NCBI RefSeq assembly: GCF_007993935.1
Contig: NZ_VITY01000002.1
Location: 620,001 to 684,000, forward strand
Direction: 5' to 3'
Source: Bradyrhizobium macuxiense
GTDB taxonomy: Bacteria > Pseudomonadota > Alphaproteobacteria > Rhizobiales > Xanthobacteraceae
DNA: 64,000 nucleotides
Positions 44,590 to 52,745 of the stretch are shown in pieces; position 1 is the stretch's first letter; every line of letters begins with the position of its first letter. Position numbers and translations under genes: made by a program. Below the pieces are notes generated by a model. It saw only the letters and a program-made list of their open reading frames with translations. It did no database searches and was not told the DNA's origin.

Positions 44590-45582
44590 ATGCATATGCG
44601 CAAACTGACCCGCTCGGGTTCTCCCTACACACTCACCCGCCGTACCGCGGCCGCGCTGATCACGGCGGTGATCACGCTGTCGACATCCGCCGCAGCCTTC
44701 GCGGCCGACGCCATTGTGCTGCGGGTCGGCGATCAGAAGGGCGGCAACCGCTCGCTGCTGGAGATCTCCGGCCTCGCCAAGGACCTGCCCTACAAGATCG
44801 AGTGGTCGGAGTTTCCGGCCGCGGCCCCGATCCTGGAGGCGATCAATGCCGGCGCGCTCGACGTCGGCTACACCGGCGACCTGTCGTTCCTCACGGTCTA
44901 TGCGGCGGGCGCACCGATCATGGCGATTGGCGGCACGCGCTCCGATGCCCGGACGCAGGCGATCCTGGTGCGCGGGGATTCGCCGATCAAGACGGCGGCC
45001 GATCTGAAGGGCAAACGCCTTGCCGGCACGCGGGGCGGCTGGGGCCAATTCCTGATCAATGCGACGCTGGAGAAGGCCGGCAGCACGATCGAGGACGCGA
45101 CCTTCGCCCCGCTCGGCCCGGTCGATGCCAAGATCGCGCTGCTCGCCGGCTCGATCGACGGCTGGGCGGTGTGGGAGCCCTATATCTCCTATGCCAAGCT
45201 CAAGGACAATGCGCGAATCGTCGCCGACGGCGAGGGCCTGACGCCGACCATCACCTTCATCGTCGCCTCCGACAACGCGATCGCGACCAAGCGCGCCGCG
45301 GTGCAGGACCTGGTGCAGCGGCTCAACAAGGCCCGGCTGTGGTCGCTCGACCATCTTGCGGAATACGCCAAGAGCACGGCCGAGCTCACCAAGCTGCCGG
45401 AGGACGTGCTGCTCGCGGCCTACACCGCGCAGAAGACCTCGCCGATCGCGATCGACGAGGCCGTGGTGAAGGAGGTGCAGGCCGCCTCCGACCGCGCGAC
45501 GCGCTACGGCATCCTCGGCAAGACGCTGGATGTCGGCAAGGCCGTCGACCGCAGTTTTACGGCAAGCGCGAGCTTGAACTAG
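44590..45582 (+). CDS. sulfonate-type ABC substrate-binding protein, SsuA-like paralogue
   Basis: A 330-residue periplasmic protein with a long signal region (about 1-39, ending AAAFAADA). Mature blocks VLRVGDQKGGNRSLLEISG, YKIEWSEFPAAAPILEAINAG and GWAVWEPYISYAK parallel those of the SsuA-like protein at 38010, so the two are paralogues. It is divergent from the sulfonate operon and has no permease of its own, suggesting it feeds the same SsuBC pair with a different sulfonate. ATG 44590 or 44596 could be the start; the ribosome-binding site is weak. Confidence 0.88.
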   Translation: MHMRKLTRSGSPYTLTRRTAAALITAVITLSTSAAAFAADAIVLRVGDQKGGNRSLLEISGLAKDLPYKIEWSEFPAAAPILEAINAGALDVGYTGDLSFLTVYAAGAPIMAIGGTRSDARTQAILVRGDSPIKTAADLKGKRLAGTRGGWGQFLINATLEKAGSTIEDATFAPLGPVDAKIALLAGSIDGWAVWEPYISYAKLKDNARIVADGEGLTPTITFIVASDNAIATKRAAVQDLVQRLNKARLWSLDHLAEYAKSTAELTKLPEDVLLAAYTAQKTSPIAIDEAVVKEVQAASDRATRYGILGKTLDVGKAVDRSFTASASLN

Positions 45583-45592
45583 CGGACCCACC

Positions 45593-45614
45593 CCGCCCTC
45601 CCCTTTTAGGGCGG
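45593..45614 (+). terminator. stem-loop after the SsuA-like gene
   Basis: CCGCCCT (45593-45599) pairs with AGGGCGG (45608-45614) around CCCCTTTT, 10 bp past the stop. No clear T tract follows, so it may be a weak terminator or a remnant of the CTCCC-type repeats. Confidence 0.4.
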
Positions 45615-45801
45615 AGGGCGTCAGGCGGCAGTGCTCGCCTCACCTGGCATTCGACCGCGCACCCTAATGGAGACATCCGATGTCCGGCCCGCTCCATCTC
45701 GCATTAATCGTCACGGCACACCTGCTCTGCATGACCTTGTTGGTCGCGCTGTCGGTTTGATAGCGTCTCTCCGGGACCTTGATCCATCGGAGAGAACAAC
45801 A

Positions 45802-46581
45802 ATGAACCTATCGATGAAAGACCGCATCGCGGTGGTCACCGGCGGCAGCAAGGGCATCGGGATCGCGGTGGCGCGGCGGTTTGCGGAATCCGGCGCCAAG
45901 GTCGCGATCCTGGCCCGCGGCGCGGCCGACCTCGCAGCGGCGCGCGAGGCGCTGGCCAAGGACGGCCTCGCGGTGCGGGATTACGTCTGCGACGTCGCGA
46001 AGGCCGCCGACATCGCCAAGGCCCATGACAAGATCGTCGCCGATCTCGGCGGGATCGACGTGCTGGTCAACAACGCCGGCACGGCGCGCACGCTGGCTTT
46101 CGAAAGCATCAGCGACGAGGCCTGGCAGGAAGATCTCGACCTCAAACTGTTCGCCGCGATCCGCTTCAGCCGGCTGGTCTGGCCGGGGATGAAGCAGCGC
46201 AAATGGGGCCGCATCATCAACGTGCTCAACACCTTTGCGAAGGCACCGGCCGGCAATTCGGCGCCGACCTCGGTGTCGCGCGCGGCCGGCATGGCGCTGA
46301 CCAAGGTGATGGCCAATGAAGGCGGCGAGCACAACATCCTGGTGAATGCGCTCTTGGTCGGCCTGATCATGAGCGATCAATGTGTCAAGCGGCATGCTGC
46401 CCAGGCGCCGAACGCGGATTTCGAGGAATTCGCCAAGGGCCTTGCCAAGGGCACGCCGCTCGGCCGCATCGGCACGGCGGAGGAATTCGCCAACCTCGCC
46501 TGCTTCCTGGCCTCGGAGCAAGGCTCCTACATCACCGGCACCGCCATCAATGTCGATGGTGGCCGATCGCCGGTGGTCTAG
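45802..46581 (+). CDS. short-chain dehydrogenase/reductase-like protein lacking the catalytic triad
   Basis: A 259-residue SDR: cofactor motif VTGGSKGIG (12-20), DV at 64-65, NNAG (90-93), and C-terminal ITGTAINVDGG. In the active-site helix the usual Tyr-x-x-x-Lys is Thr156-Ser-Val-Ser-Arg160, and the expected Ser upstream is in a VLNTF context (Asn143/Thr144), so the Ser-Tyr-Lys triad is absent. The cofactor fold seems intact, so it may bind NAD(P) without normal SDR chemistry, or belong to a divergent subfamily. ATG 45802 has GGAGAG about 8 bp upstream; the longer frame from 45631 lacks support. Stands alone. Confidence 0.85.
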   Translation: MNLSMKDRIAVVTGGSKGIGIAVARRFAESGAKVAILARGAADLAAAREALAKDGLAVRDYVCDVAKAADIAKAHDKIVADLGGIDVLVNNAGTARTLAFESISDEAWQEDLDLKLFAAIRFSRLVWPGMKQRKWGRIINVLNTFAKAPAGNSAPTSVSRAAGMALTKVMANEGGEHNILVNALLVGLIMSDQCVKRHAAQAPNADFEEFAKGLAKGTPLGRIGTAEEFANLACFLASEQGSYITGTAINVDGGRSPVV

Positions 46582-46736
46582 CACTCCGGCGATCCAGAAC
46601 TCCGGCCCTGGTGCAACCAGGACCGGAGTTCCGGATGCTTGCTTCGGCGCGTTTCCACATGCGAGCCGGTGTCCATTTCGCTCGAACACTCTCGCGGGCA
46701 GGCAACCTACTGCGGCTGGCTAACGGCCCAAAAGCA

Positions 46737-46762
46737 AAAGGCCTCCGTCACCGGAGGCCTTT
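46737..46762 (-). terminator. terminator of the HU gene
   Basis: Perfect 11-bp stem AAAGGCCTCCG / CGGAGGCCTTT with a 4-base loop, 4 bp past the HU stop codon. Read on the minus strand it is followed by TTTTGCTTTT, a good rho-independent signal. Confidence 0.85.
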
Positions 46763-46766
46763 CATC

Positions 46767-47066
46767 TTAAACCGCGTCCTTGGCGGCCTTGACCGGCCGT
46801 GCGCGGACGATCTTGCGGGCCGGCTTGGCCTTGAACATCATCTCTTCGCCGGTGAATGGGTTGGTGCCCTTGCGCGCCTTGGTCGCAGGCTTCTTGACCA
46901 CAACGAACTTCGCGAAGCCGGGGACGAGGAACACCCCGTTCTTCTTCAGCTCCTTGTGGCCGACATCGACGAGCGAGTCCAAAACGTTCTTGACGTCGCG
47001 CTTGGAGAGTTCGGTGGTGGTCGCGATCTTCTCGATCACTTGCGACTTCGACAGTTGGGTAGCCAT
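46767..47066 (-). CDS. hup: HU-family DNA-binding protein
   Basis: A 99-residue histone-like protein: dimerising helices (SKSQVIEKIATTTELSKRDV at the start), the GVFLVPGFAKF strand region with FAKF in place of the more usual GF-G-F-V-x-x-R, and a basic arm RKGTNPFTGEEMMFKAKPAR with the NPxTGE motif that intercalates DNA. The tail is Lys/Arg/Ala-rich (KIVRARPVKAAKDAV). It bends and compacts DNA nonspecifically. GGAGC lies just upstream of ATG 47066. Confidence 0.93.
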   Translation of the reverse strand: MATQLSKSQVIEKIATTTELSKRDVKNVLDSLVDVGHKELKKNGVFLVPGFAKFVVVKKPATKARKGTNPFTGEEMMFKAKPARKIVRARPVKAAKDAV

Positions 47067-47497
47067 GGTTGCTCCATTGATTCTGGAGTGGGCACGATAT
47101 GGCGGAAAACGCCGAGAAAAACAGTGTTTTCTGCACTCCCCACAGCAATATCGCTGTGGACAGCCGCCGAATCAGGGATTTTTCCAGTGTTTTTTCCGGT
47201 CAAGGCACTTCCGACCCCTAAAATTACAGGGTTTGCGCGGCTTCGGGGCTCCCGAAACGGCCCCATCGAGAGAATCACTTGCCGCTTTTGCGCCGCCGGC
47301 GCGCGACAATATGGCGCTCAATCCGGGTTGCGAAGCGCTGCGGCGCGCCACTTCAGGTTTCGGAAACGATCCTCCAAAAGGCCGAGGCATTAGAAAATGA
47401 CTTGGGTTCCCTTTCCAAGGTAACATCGGCGAAGGGGCGCCACGCCGATCGGCTGGCGCCCGATGCAAGCCTTTATGTCAGTGCTGGAGACCCGCGT
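47067..47497. other. divergent intergenic region with inverted repeats
   Basis: 431 bp between the HU gene and the oligopeptide-type binding protein. It contains GAAAA-ACAGTG-TTTTC (47116-47131) and CACAGC-AATATC-GCTGTG (47141-47158), both within 100 bp upstream of the HU start, suggesting operators or RNA hairpins in the HU leader. An open frame from 47279 runs into the binding-protein gene but has no family match. Confidence 0.45.
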
Positions 47498-49111
47498 ATG
47501 GATTTGAGCCGCCTCGAGATCAACCGCCGCACGGCCCTTCTGACCTCGGCCGCGATTGCAGCCAATGTCATCAATCCGATGCGGGCCTTCGCGCAGGAGA
47601 CCCCGCGCAAGGGCGGCGTGTTCAACGTCCATTACGGCGCCGAGCAGCGCCAGCTCAACCCCAGCATCCAGGCCTCGACCGGCGTCTATATCATCGGCGG
47701 CAAGATCCAGGAGAACCTGGTCGACCTCGATGCCAACGGCCAGCCGGTCGGCGTGCTCGCCGAGAGCTGGGAGGCGACGCCGGACGGCAAGACCGTCACC
47801 TTCAAGCTGCGCAAGGGCATCACCTGGCACGACGGCAAGCCGTTCACATCGGAGGACGTCGCCTTCACCGCGATGAACATGTGGAAGAAGATTCTCAACT
47901 ACGGATCGACGCTGCAGCTGTTCCTGACAGCGGTCGATACGCCCGATCCGCAGACCGCGATCTTCCGCTATGAGCGGCCGATGCCGCTCAACCTGTTGCT
48001 CCGCGCCCTGCCCGACCTCGGCTATGTCTCCGCCAAGCACCTCTATGAGAGCGGCGACATCAGGCAGAACCCGACCAATCTGGCGCCGGTCGGCACCGGC
48101 CCGTTCAAGTTCGTCAAATATGAGCGCGGGCAATACATCATCGCCGACCGCAACCCGGATTACTGGCGGCCGAACGCGCCCTATCTCGACCGCATCGTCT
48201 GGAAGGTGATCACCGACCGCGCCGCCGCGGCCGCGCAGATGGAGGCGGGCGAGCTGCACTACAGCCCGTTCTCGGGCCTGACGATCTCGGACATGGCGCG
48301 GCTCGGCAAGGACAAGCGCTTCATCGTCTCGACCAAGGGCAATGAGGGCAACGCCCGCACCAACACCATCGAGTTCAACTTCCGCCGCAAGGAACTGTCC
48401 GACATCCGCGTCCGCCGCGCCATCGCGCATGCGATCAACGTGCCGTTCTTCATCGACAACTTTTTGGGCGATTTCGCCAAGCTCGGCACCGGCCCGATCC
48501 CCTCGACCTCGACCGACTTCTATCCCGGCCCGAACACCCCGCAATACCCTTACGACAAGGCCAAGGCGATCGCGCTGCTCGACGAGGCCGGCTTCAAGGC
48601 CTCCGGCGGCAACCGCTTCGCGCTGAAGCTCTTGCCGGCGCCGTGGGGCGAGGACATCTCGCTGTGGTCGACCTTCATCCAGCAGTCGCTGGGCGAAGTC
48701 GGCATCCAGGTCGACATCGTGCGCAACGATGGCGGCGGCTTCCTGAAGCAGGTCTATGACGACCACGCCTTCGACCTCGCCACCGGCTGGCACCAGTATC
48801 GCAACGACCCGGCGGTCTCGACCACGGTGTGGTACCGCTCGGGGCAGCCCAAGGGCGCGCCGTGGACCAACCAGTGGGGCTGGGAGGACAAGACCGTCGA
48901 TGCCACCATCGACAATGCCGCCACCGAAGTCGATCCGGCCAAGCGCAAGGCGCTCTATGCCGATTTCGTCAAGGAGGTGAACACCGAGCTGCCGGTGTGG
49001 ATGCCGATCGAGCAGATCTTCGTCACCGTGATCACGGCCAAGGCGCGCAACCACTCCAACACGCCGCGCTGGGGCTCGGCGAGCTGGCACGATCTTTGGC
49101 TTTCGGCGTGA
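47498..49111 (+). CDS. oligopeptide-type ABC substrate-binding protein (family 5), second system
   Basis: A 537-residue periplasmic binding protein with a Tat-type N-terminus (INRRTALLTSAAI, ending near AFAQE) and family-5 blocks RKGGVFNVHYGAEQRQLNP, GITWHDGKPFTSEDVAFT, IRVRRAIAHAINVPFFI. ATG 47498 has GGAG 9 bp upstream; the long upstream frame is rejected. It heads a plus-strand operon with two permeases and a fused double ATPase. Sequence differs clearly from the binding protein at 22479, so the two transporters are not recent duplicates. Confidence 0.9.
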   Translation: MDLSRLEINRRTALLTSAAIAANVINPMRAFAQETPRKGGVFNVHYGAEQRQLNPSIQASTGVYIIGGKIQENLVDLDANGQPVGVLAESWEATPDGKTVTFKLRKGITWHDGKPFTSEDVAFTAMNMWKKILNYGSTLQLFLTAVDTPDPQTAIFRYERPMPLNLLLRALPDLGYVSAKHLYESGDIRQNPTNLAPVGTGPFKFVKYERGQYIIADRNPDYWRPNAPYLDRIVWKVITDRAAAAAQMEAGELHYSPFSGLTISDMARLGKDKRFIVSTKGNEGNARTNTIEFNFRRKELSDIRVRRAIAHAINVPFFIDNFLGDFAKLGTGPIPSTSTDFYPGPNTPQYPYDKAKAIALLDEAGFKASGGNRFALKLLPAPWGEDISLWSTFIQQSLGEVGIQVDIVRNDGGGFLKQVYDDHAFDLATGWHQYRNDPAVSTTVWYRSGQPKGAPWTNQWGWEDKTVDATIDNAATEVDPAKRKALYADFVKEVNTELPVWMPIEQIFVTVITAKARNHSNTPRWGSASWHDLWLSA

Positions 49112-49156
49112 GTTGGTCGCAATTTCACTCTTAATAGTGCGTGGATCCATCCACAC

Positions 49157-49243
49157 CGTCATTGCGAGGAGCGAAGGCGACGAAGCAATCCATCCTTCCG
49201 CGCGCGCTGCGCGATGGATTGCTTCGCTTCGCTCGCAATGACA
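49157..49243. repeat. GTCATTGCGAGGAGC palindromic element, copy 2
   Basis: CGTCATTGCGAGGAGCGAAG at the left and GCTTCGCTCGCAATGACA at the right, inner arms AAGCAATCCAT / ATGGATTGCTT. It lies between the binding-protein stop and the permease start (12 bp before the ATG), the same position as the REP-like copy in the first oligopeptide-type operon. Confidence 0.85.
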
Positions 49244-49254
49244 GAGTAAAAGTC

Positions 49255-50232
49255 ATGCGTATCCTGAGCCTTGCGGGGCGGCGGCTTGCCGCCTCGATTC
49301 CGACCTTGTTCCTGATCCTGATCGGCGTGTTCCTGCTGTTGCAGCTCGCGCCGGGCGACACCGTCGATGCGCTGATGGCGCAGATGGGCGGCGGCGACGC
49401 CGCGACCGCCGAGGCGCTGCGCAAGTTCTACGGCCTCGACCTCTCGGTTCCGGCGCAGCTCGGCAACTATCTGTGGCACCTGGTGCGGCTCGATCTCGGC
49501 TTCTCCTCGATCTACGGCAAGCCGGTGGCGACCGTGATCCTGGAACGGCTGCCGCCGACCATCCTGCTGATGACGGCGTCATTGTCGTTCGCGTTCTTCT
49601 TCGGCCTCGTGTTCGGCGTGATCGCCTCGCGTGGCGTCAACCGCTGGCCGGACACGCTGATCTCCACCCTTGGTTTGATCTTCTACGCCACCCCCTCGTT
49701 CTGGTTCGGGCTGATGGCGATCGTGGTGTTCTCGGTCTATCTGCAATGGCTGCCGCCGGGCGGTTTTGAGGACATCGGCACCGTGCAGACCGGGATCTGG
49801 CGCGTGCTCGATATCGCCGCGCACCTGGTGCTGCCGACGCTGACGCTCGGGCTGATCTTCCTTGCGATCTATCTGCGCATTATGCGCGCTTCGATGCTCG
49901 AGGTCTTGAACCTCGATTTCGTCCGCACCGCCCGCGCCAAGGGGCTCGACGAGACCCATGTCATCACCCGCCATGTGCTGCGCAACGCGCTGCTGCCGAT
50001 GGTGACGCTCATTGGGCTGCAGGCCGGCACCATGCTCGGCGGCTCGGTCGTGGTCGAGAGCGTGTTCTCGCTGCCCGGGCTCGGCCGCCTTGCCTATGAG
50101 TCTGTGGTGCAGCGCGACCTCAACACCCTGCTCGGTATCGTGTTCGTATCGGCGCTGCTGGTCATATCGGTGAACTTCGTCGTCGACCTGCTCTACGCGC
50201 GGCTCGATCCGCGCATCGCGGCGGAGGGCTGA
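49255..50232 (+). CDS. oligopeptide-type ABC transporter permease (DppB-like), second system
   Basis: A 325-residue permease beginning MRILSLAGRRLAASIPTL with LLLQLAPGDTVDALM, FYGLDLSVPAQLGNYLWHL and the EAA-type loop RTARAKGLDETHVITRHVLRN. ATG 49255 is 12 bp past the palindrome; no good ribosome-binding site is visible, so translation may depend on the hairpin or be weak. The longer frame would translate the repeat and is unlikely. Followed after 2 bp by its DppC-like partner. Confidence 0.9.
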   Translation: MRILSLAGRRLAASIPTLFLILIGVFLLLQLAPGDTVDALMAQMGGGDAATAEALRKFYGLDLSVPAQLGNYLWHLVRLDLGFSSIYGKPVATVILERLPPTILLMTASLSFAFFFGLVFGVIASRGVNRWPDTLISTLGLIFYATPSFWFGLMAIVVFSVYLQWLPPGGFEDIGTVQTGIWRVLDIAAHLVLPTLTLGLIFLAIYLRIMRASMLEVLNLDFVRTARAKGLDETHVITRHVLRNALLPMVTLIGLQAGTMLGGSVVVESVFSLPGLGRLAYESVVQRDLNTLLGIVFVSALLVISVNFVVDLLYARLDPRIAAEG

Positions 50233-50234
50233 CG

Positions 50235-51065
50235 ATGGACGCGGTGAAACGCTATTTCCGCAGCCCGGCCGCGGTGATCGGCCTGATCCTGCTGCTGCTC
50301 GTGATCGCGATGGCGATCAGTGCCGGCTTGCTCTATCCGCGCGATCCGCTCGCGCTGGCGGGCCGGCCGCTGATCTGGCCGTTCTCCAATCCGCGCTTCC
50401 TGCTCGGGACTGATAATTCCGGCCGCGACATCGCCGCCCAGATCTTCTACGGCGCGCGGATTTCGCTCCTGATCGGTGGCGTCGCCACTGTGATCGCGAT
50501 CCTGATCGGCATCCTGGTCGGTGCCTTCGCCGGCTATTACGGCGGCTGGGTCGACAATGTCCTGATGCGGATCACCGAGGCGTTCCAGACGCTGCCGAAC
50601 TTCGTACTGCTGCTGGTCTTGGTCGCGGTGTTCGGCTCGACCCTGACCACGGTGACCATTGCGGTCGGCGTGGTGTCGTGGCCGGCCCCGGCGCGGCTGA
50701 CCCGCGCCGAATTCCTGTCGCTGCGCAACCGCGAATTCGTGCAGGCCGGCAAGACGCTCGGCATGAAGGATGTCCAGCTCATCCTCGGCGAGATCCTGCC
50801 CAACGCGCTGCCGCCGGTGATTGTCTATGCCAGCGTGGTGATGGCGGTCGCGATCCTCTTGGAAAGCGCGCTCGCCTTCCTGCGGCTGTCCGATCCGAAC
50901 GTCGCCTCCTGGGGCAATCTGATCGGGCTCGGCCGCGATGTGCTGCGGGTGCAGTGGTACGTCTCGGCGATCCCCGGCATCGCAATCCTCGTCACCGTGC
51001 TGGCGGTGTCGCTGGTCGGCCAGGGCCTCAACGATGCGCTCAATCCGAGGCTGAAGAGCCGATGA
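50235..51065 (+). CDS. oligopeptide-type ABC transporter permease (DppC-like), second system
   Basis: A 276-residue permease with the LLGTDNSGRDIAAQIFYGAR block near residue 56, six predicted membrane segments and the loop QAGKTLGMKDVQLILGEILPN. The start is 2 bp after the dppB stop and the end overlaps the ATPase gene by four bases (ATGA), a tight operon. Confidence 0.92.
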   Translation: MDAVKRYFRSPAAVIGLILLLLVIAMAISAGLLYPRDPLALAGRPLIWPFSNPRFLLGTDNSGRDIAAQIFYGARISLLIGGVATVIAILIGILVGAFAGYYGGWVDNVLMRITEAFQTLPNFVLLLVLVAVFGSTLTTVTIAVGVVSWPAPARLTRAEFLSLRNREFVQAGKTLGMKDVQLILGEILPNALPPVIVYASVVMAVAILLESALAFLRLSDPNVASWGNLIGLGRDVLRVQWYVSAIPGIAILVTVLAVSLVGQGLNDALNPRLKSR

Positions 51066-52687
51066 GCGAAACGGTCCTTTCGCTCGACGGTCTGACCGTG
51101 CGCCTGCCCAAGGGCGCCGACCGGCCGCATGCGCTGTCCGACGTTTCGCTGTCCGTCGCGTCGAACGAAATCCTCTGTGTGGTCGGCGAATCCGGCTCGG
51201 GCAAGTCGATGATGGCGAACGCCATCATGCGGCTGCTGCCGAACGAGGTGACGATCGAACGCGGCCGGATGATGTTCGATGGCCGCGACCTCTGCGCGGC
51301 CGACCCGGCCGAGATGCGCGACGTGCGCGGCGCCGGGATTGCGATGATCTTCCAGGAGCCGATGACGGCGCTCAATCCGCTGCGCACCATCGGCGACCAG
51401 ATCGGCGAGATGTTCGCGATCCACACCGGCCTGTCGAAGTCCGAGATCAACACGCGGGTGCTGGCACTGCTCGAGGACGTCCGCATCCCCGATCCCAAGG
51501 CTGCAGCAAAGGCCTATCCGCATGAGCTCTCCGGCGGCCAGCGCCAGCGCGCCATGATCGCGATGGCGCTCGCGCTCGACCCGAAGCTCCTGATCGCGGA
51601 CGAGCCGACCACCGCGCTCGACGTCACGACGCAGGCGCAGATCCTGAAGCTGATCCGCGATTTGCAGCAGCGCAAGAAGACCGCGGTGCTGTTCATCACC
51701 CATGATTTCGGCGTGGTCGCCGAGATCGCCGACCGCGTCGTGGTGATGCAGCATGGCGCGATCGTCGAGCAAGGCATCGCCGACAAGGTGCTGAACGAGC
51801 CGCAGCACGCCTACACCAGGCAGCTGATCGCAGCCGTGCCGCCGCTGACCGCGCCGCCGCCGCGCATCCTGTCCGGCAAGGACATCCTGACCATCGACGG
51901 GGTCTCCAAGACCTACCGTACCGGCGGCTTCCTCGGCCGCGGCGCGCGGATCACCGAGGCTGTCAGGAACGTCTCGCTGTGCCTGCCGCGCGGCGCGACG
52001 CTCGGCATCGTCGGCGAATCCGGTTCGGGTAAATCGACGCTGGCGCGCTGCATCGTGCGGCTGATCGATCCCGACACCGGCTCGATCGGGCTCGACGGCA
52101 AGGACTGGGCGAAACTCGGCCGCGACGAGATCAGGCGCGAGACCCGCCATATCCAGATGGTGTTCCAGGATCCGTTCGCCTCGCTCAATCCGCGCCGCAA
52201 GGCGGCCGAGCTGGTGGCGCAGGGACCGATCGTGCATGGCACCGACCGCGCCACCGCGATCGCCGAAGCGCGAAAGCTGTTCGAGCTGGTCGGGCTCGAC
52301 CCGTCCGCCGGCGACCGCTACCCGCACGAATTCTCCGGCGGCCAGCGCCAGCGCATCGGGCTGGCGCGGGCGCTGGCGCTGAAGCCGGACGTGCTGGTCG
52401 CCGACGAGCCGGTCTCGGCGCTCGACGTCTCGGTGCAGGCGCAGGTGCTGAAGTTGCTCGCGGGGCTGCGCCAGCAGCTTGGCCTCTCCATCATCTTCAT
52501 CACCCACGATCTGCGGGTCGCCGCGCAGATCTGCGATCTCGTCGCCGTGATGAAGGACGGCGCCGTGGTCGAGCAAGGGCTGACCGCCGAGGTGTTCGGC
52601 AAGCCGCAGCATCCCTACACGCAGGCGCTGCTGTCGGCGATTCCCGGCGGCAAGTTCGCGCGCGAGCACTCCACAGCCGCCGAGTAG
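51062..52687 (+). CDS. fused double ABC ATPase (DppD-DppF type), second system
   Basis: A 541-residue protein with two complete nucleotide-binding domains. First (about 1-255): Walker [39 protein letters not shown]. Second (about 275-530): GESGSGKSTL, FSGGQRQRIGLARAL, LVADEPVSALDVS. The fusion replaces the separate DppD and DppF subunits used by the first system in this window. ATG 51062 overlaps the permease stop. Typical of GsiA/YejF-like importers for glutathione or other peptides; the true cargo is unknown. Confidence 0.93.
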   Translation: MSETVLSLDGLTVRLPKGADRPHALSDVSLSVASNEILCVVGESGSGKSMMANAIMRLLPNEVTIERGRMMFDGRDLCAADPAEMRDVRGAGIAMIFQEPMTALNPLRTIGDQIGEMFAIHTGLSKSEINTRVLALLEDVRIPDPKAAAKAYPHELSGGQRQRAMIAMALALDPKLLIADEPTTALDVTTQAQILKLIRDLQQRKKTAVLFITHDFGVVAEIADRVVVMQHGAIVEQGIADKVLNEPQHAYTRQLIAAVPPLTAPPPRILSGKDILTIDGVSKTYRTGGFLGRGARITEAVRNVSLCLPRGATLGIVGESGSGKSTLARCIVRLIDPDTGSIGLDGKDWAKLGRDEIRRETRHIQMVFQDPFASLNPRRKAAELVAQGPIVHGTDRATAIAEARKLFELVGLDPSAGDRYPHEFSGGQRQRIGLARALALKPDVLVADEPVSALDVSVQAQVLKLLAGLRQQLGLSIIFITHDLRVAAQICDLVAVMKDGAVVEQGLTAEVFGKPQHPYTQALLSAIPGGKFAREHSTAAE

Positions 52688-52745
52688 CCGGCCACGCGCG
52701 GGCCCGGCAGCGGGTCGTGCCACGGTCCGCTTCCCGGGTCCCGTG

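Noticed and set aside
47279..47497. N-terminal extension of the second oligopeptide-type binding protein
   Set aside because: It would place 73 unrelated residues before the Tat signal; ATG 47498 has a ribosome-binding site and gives a normal exported protein.
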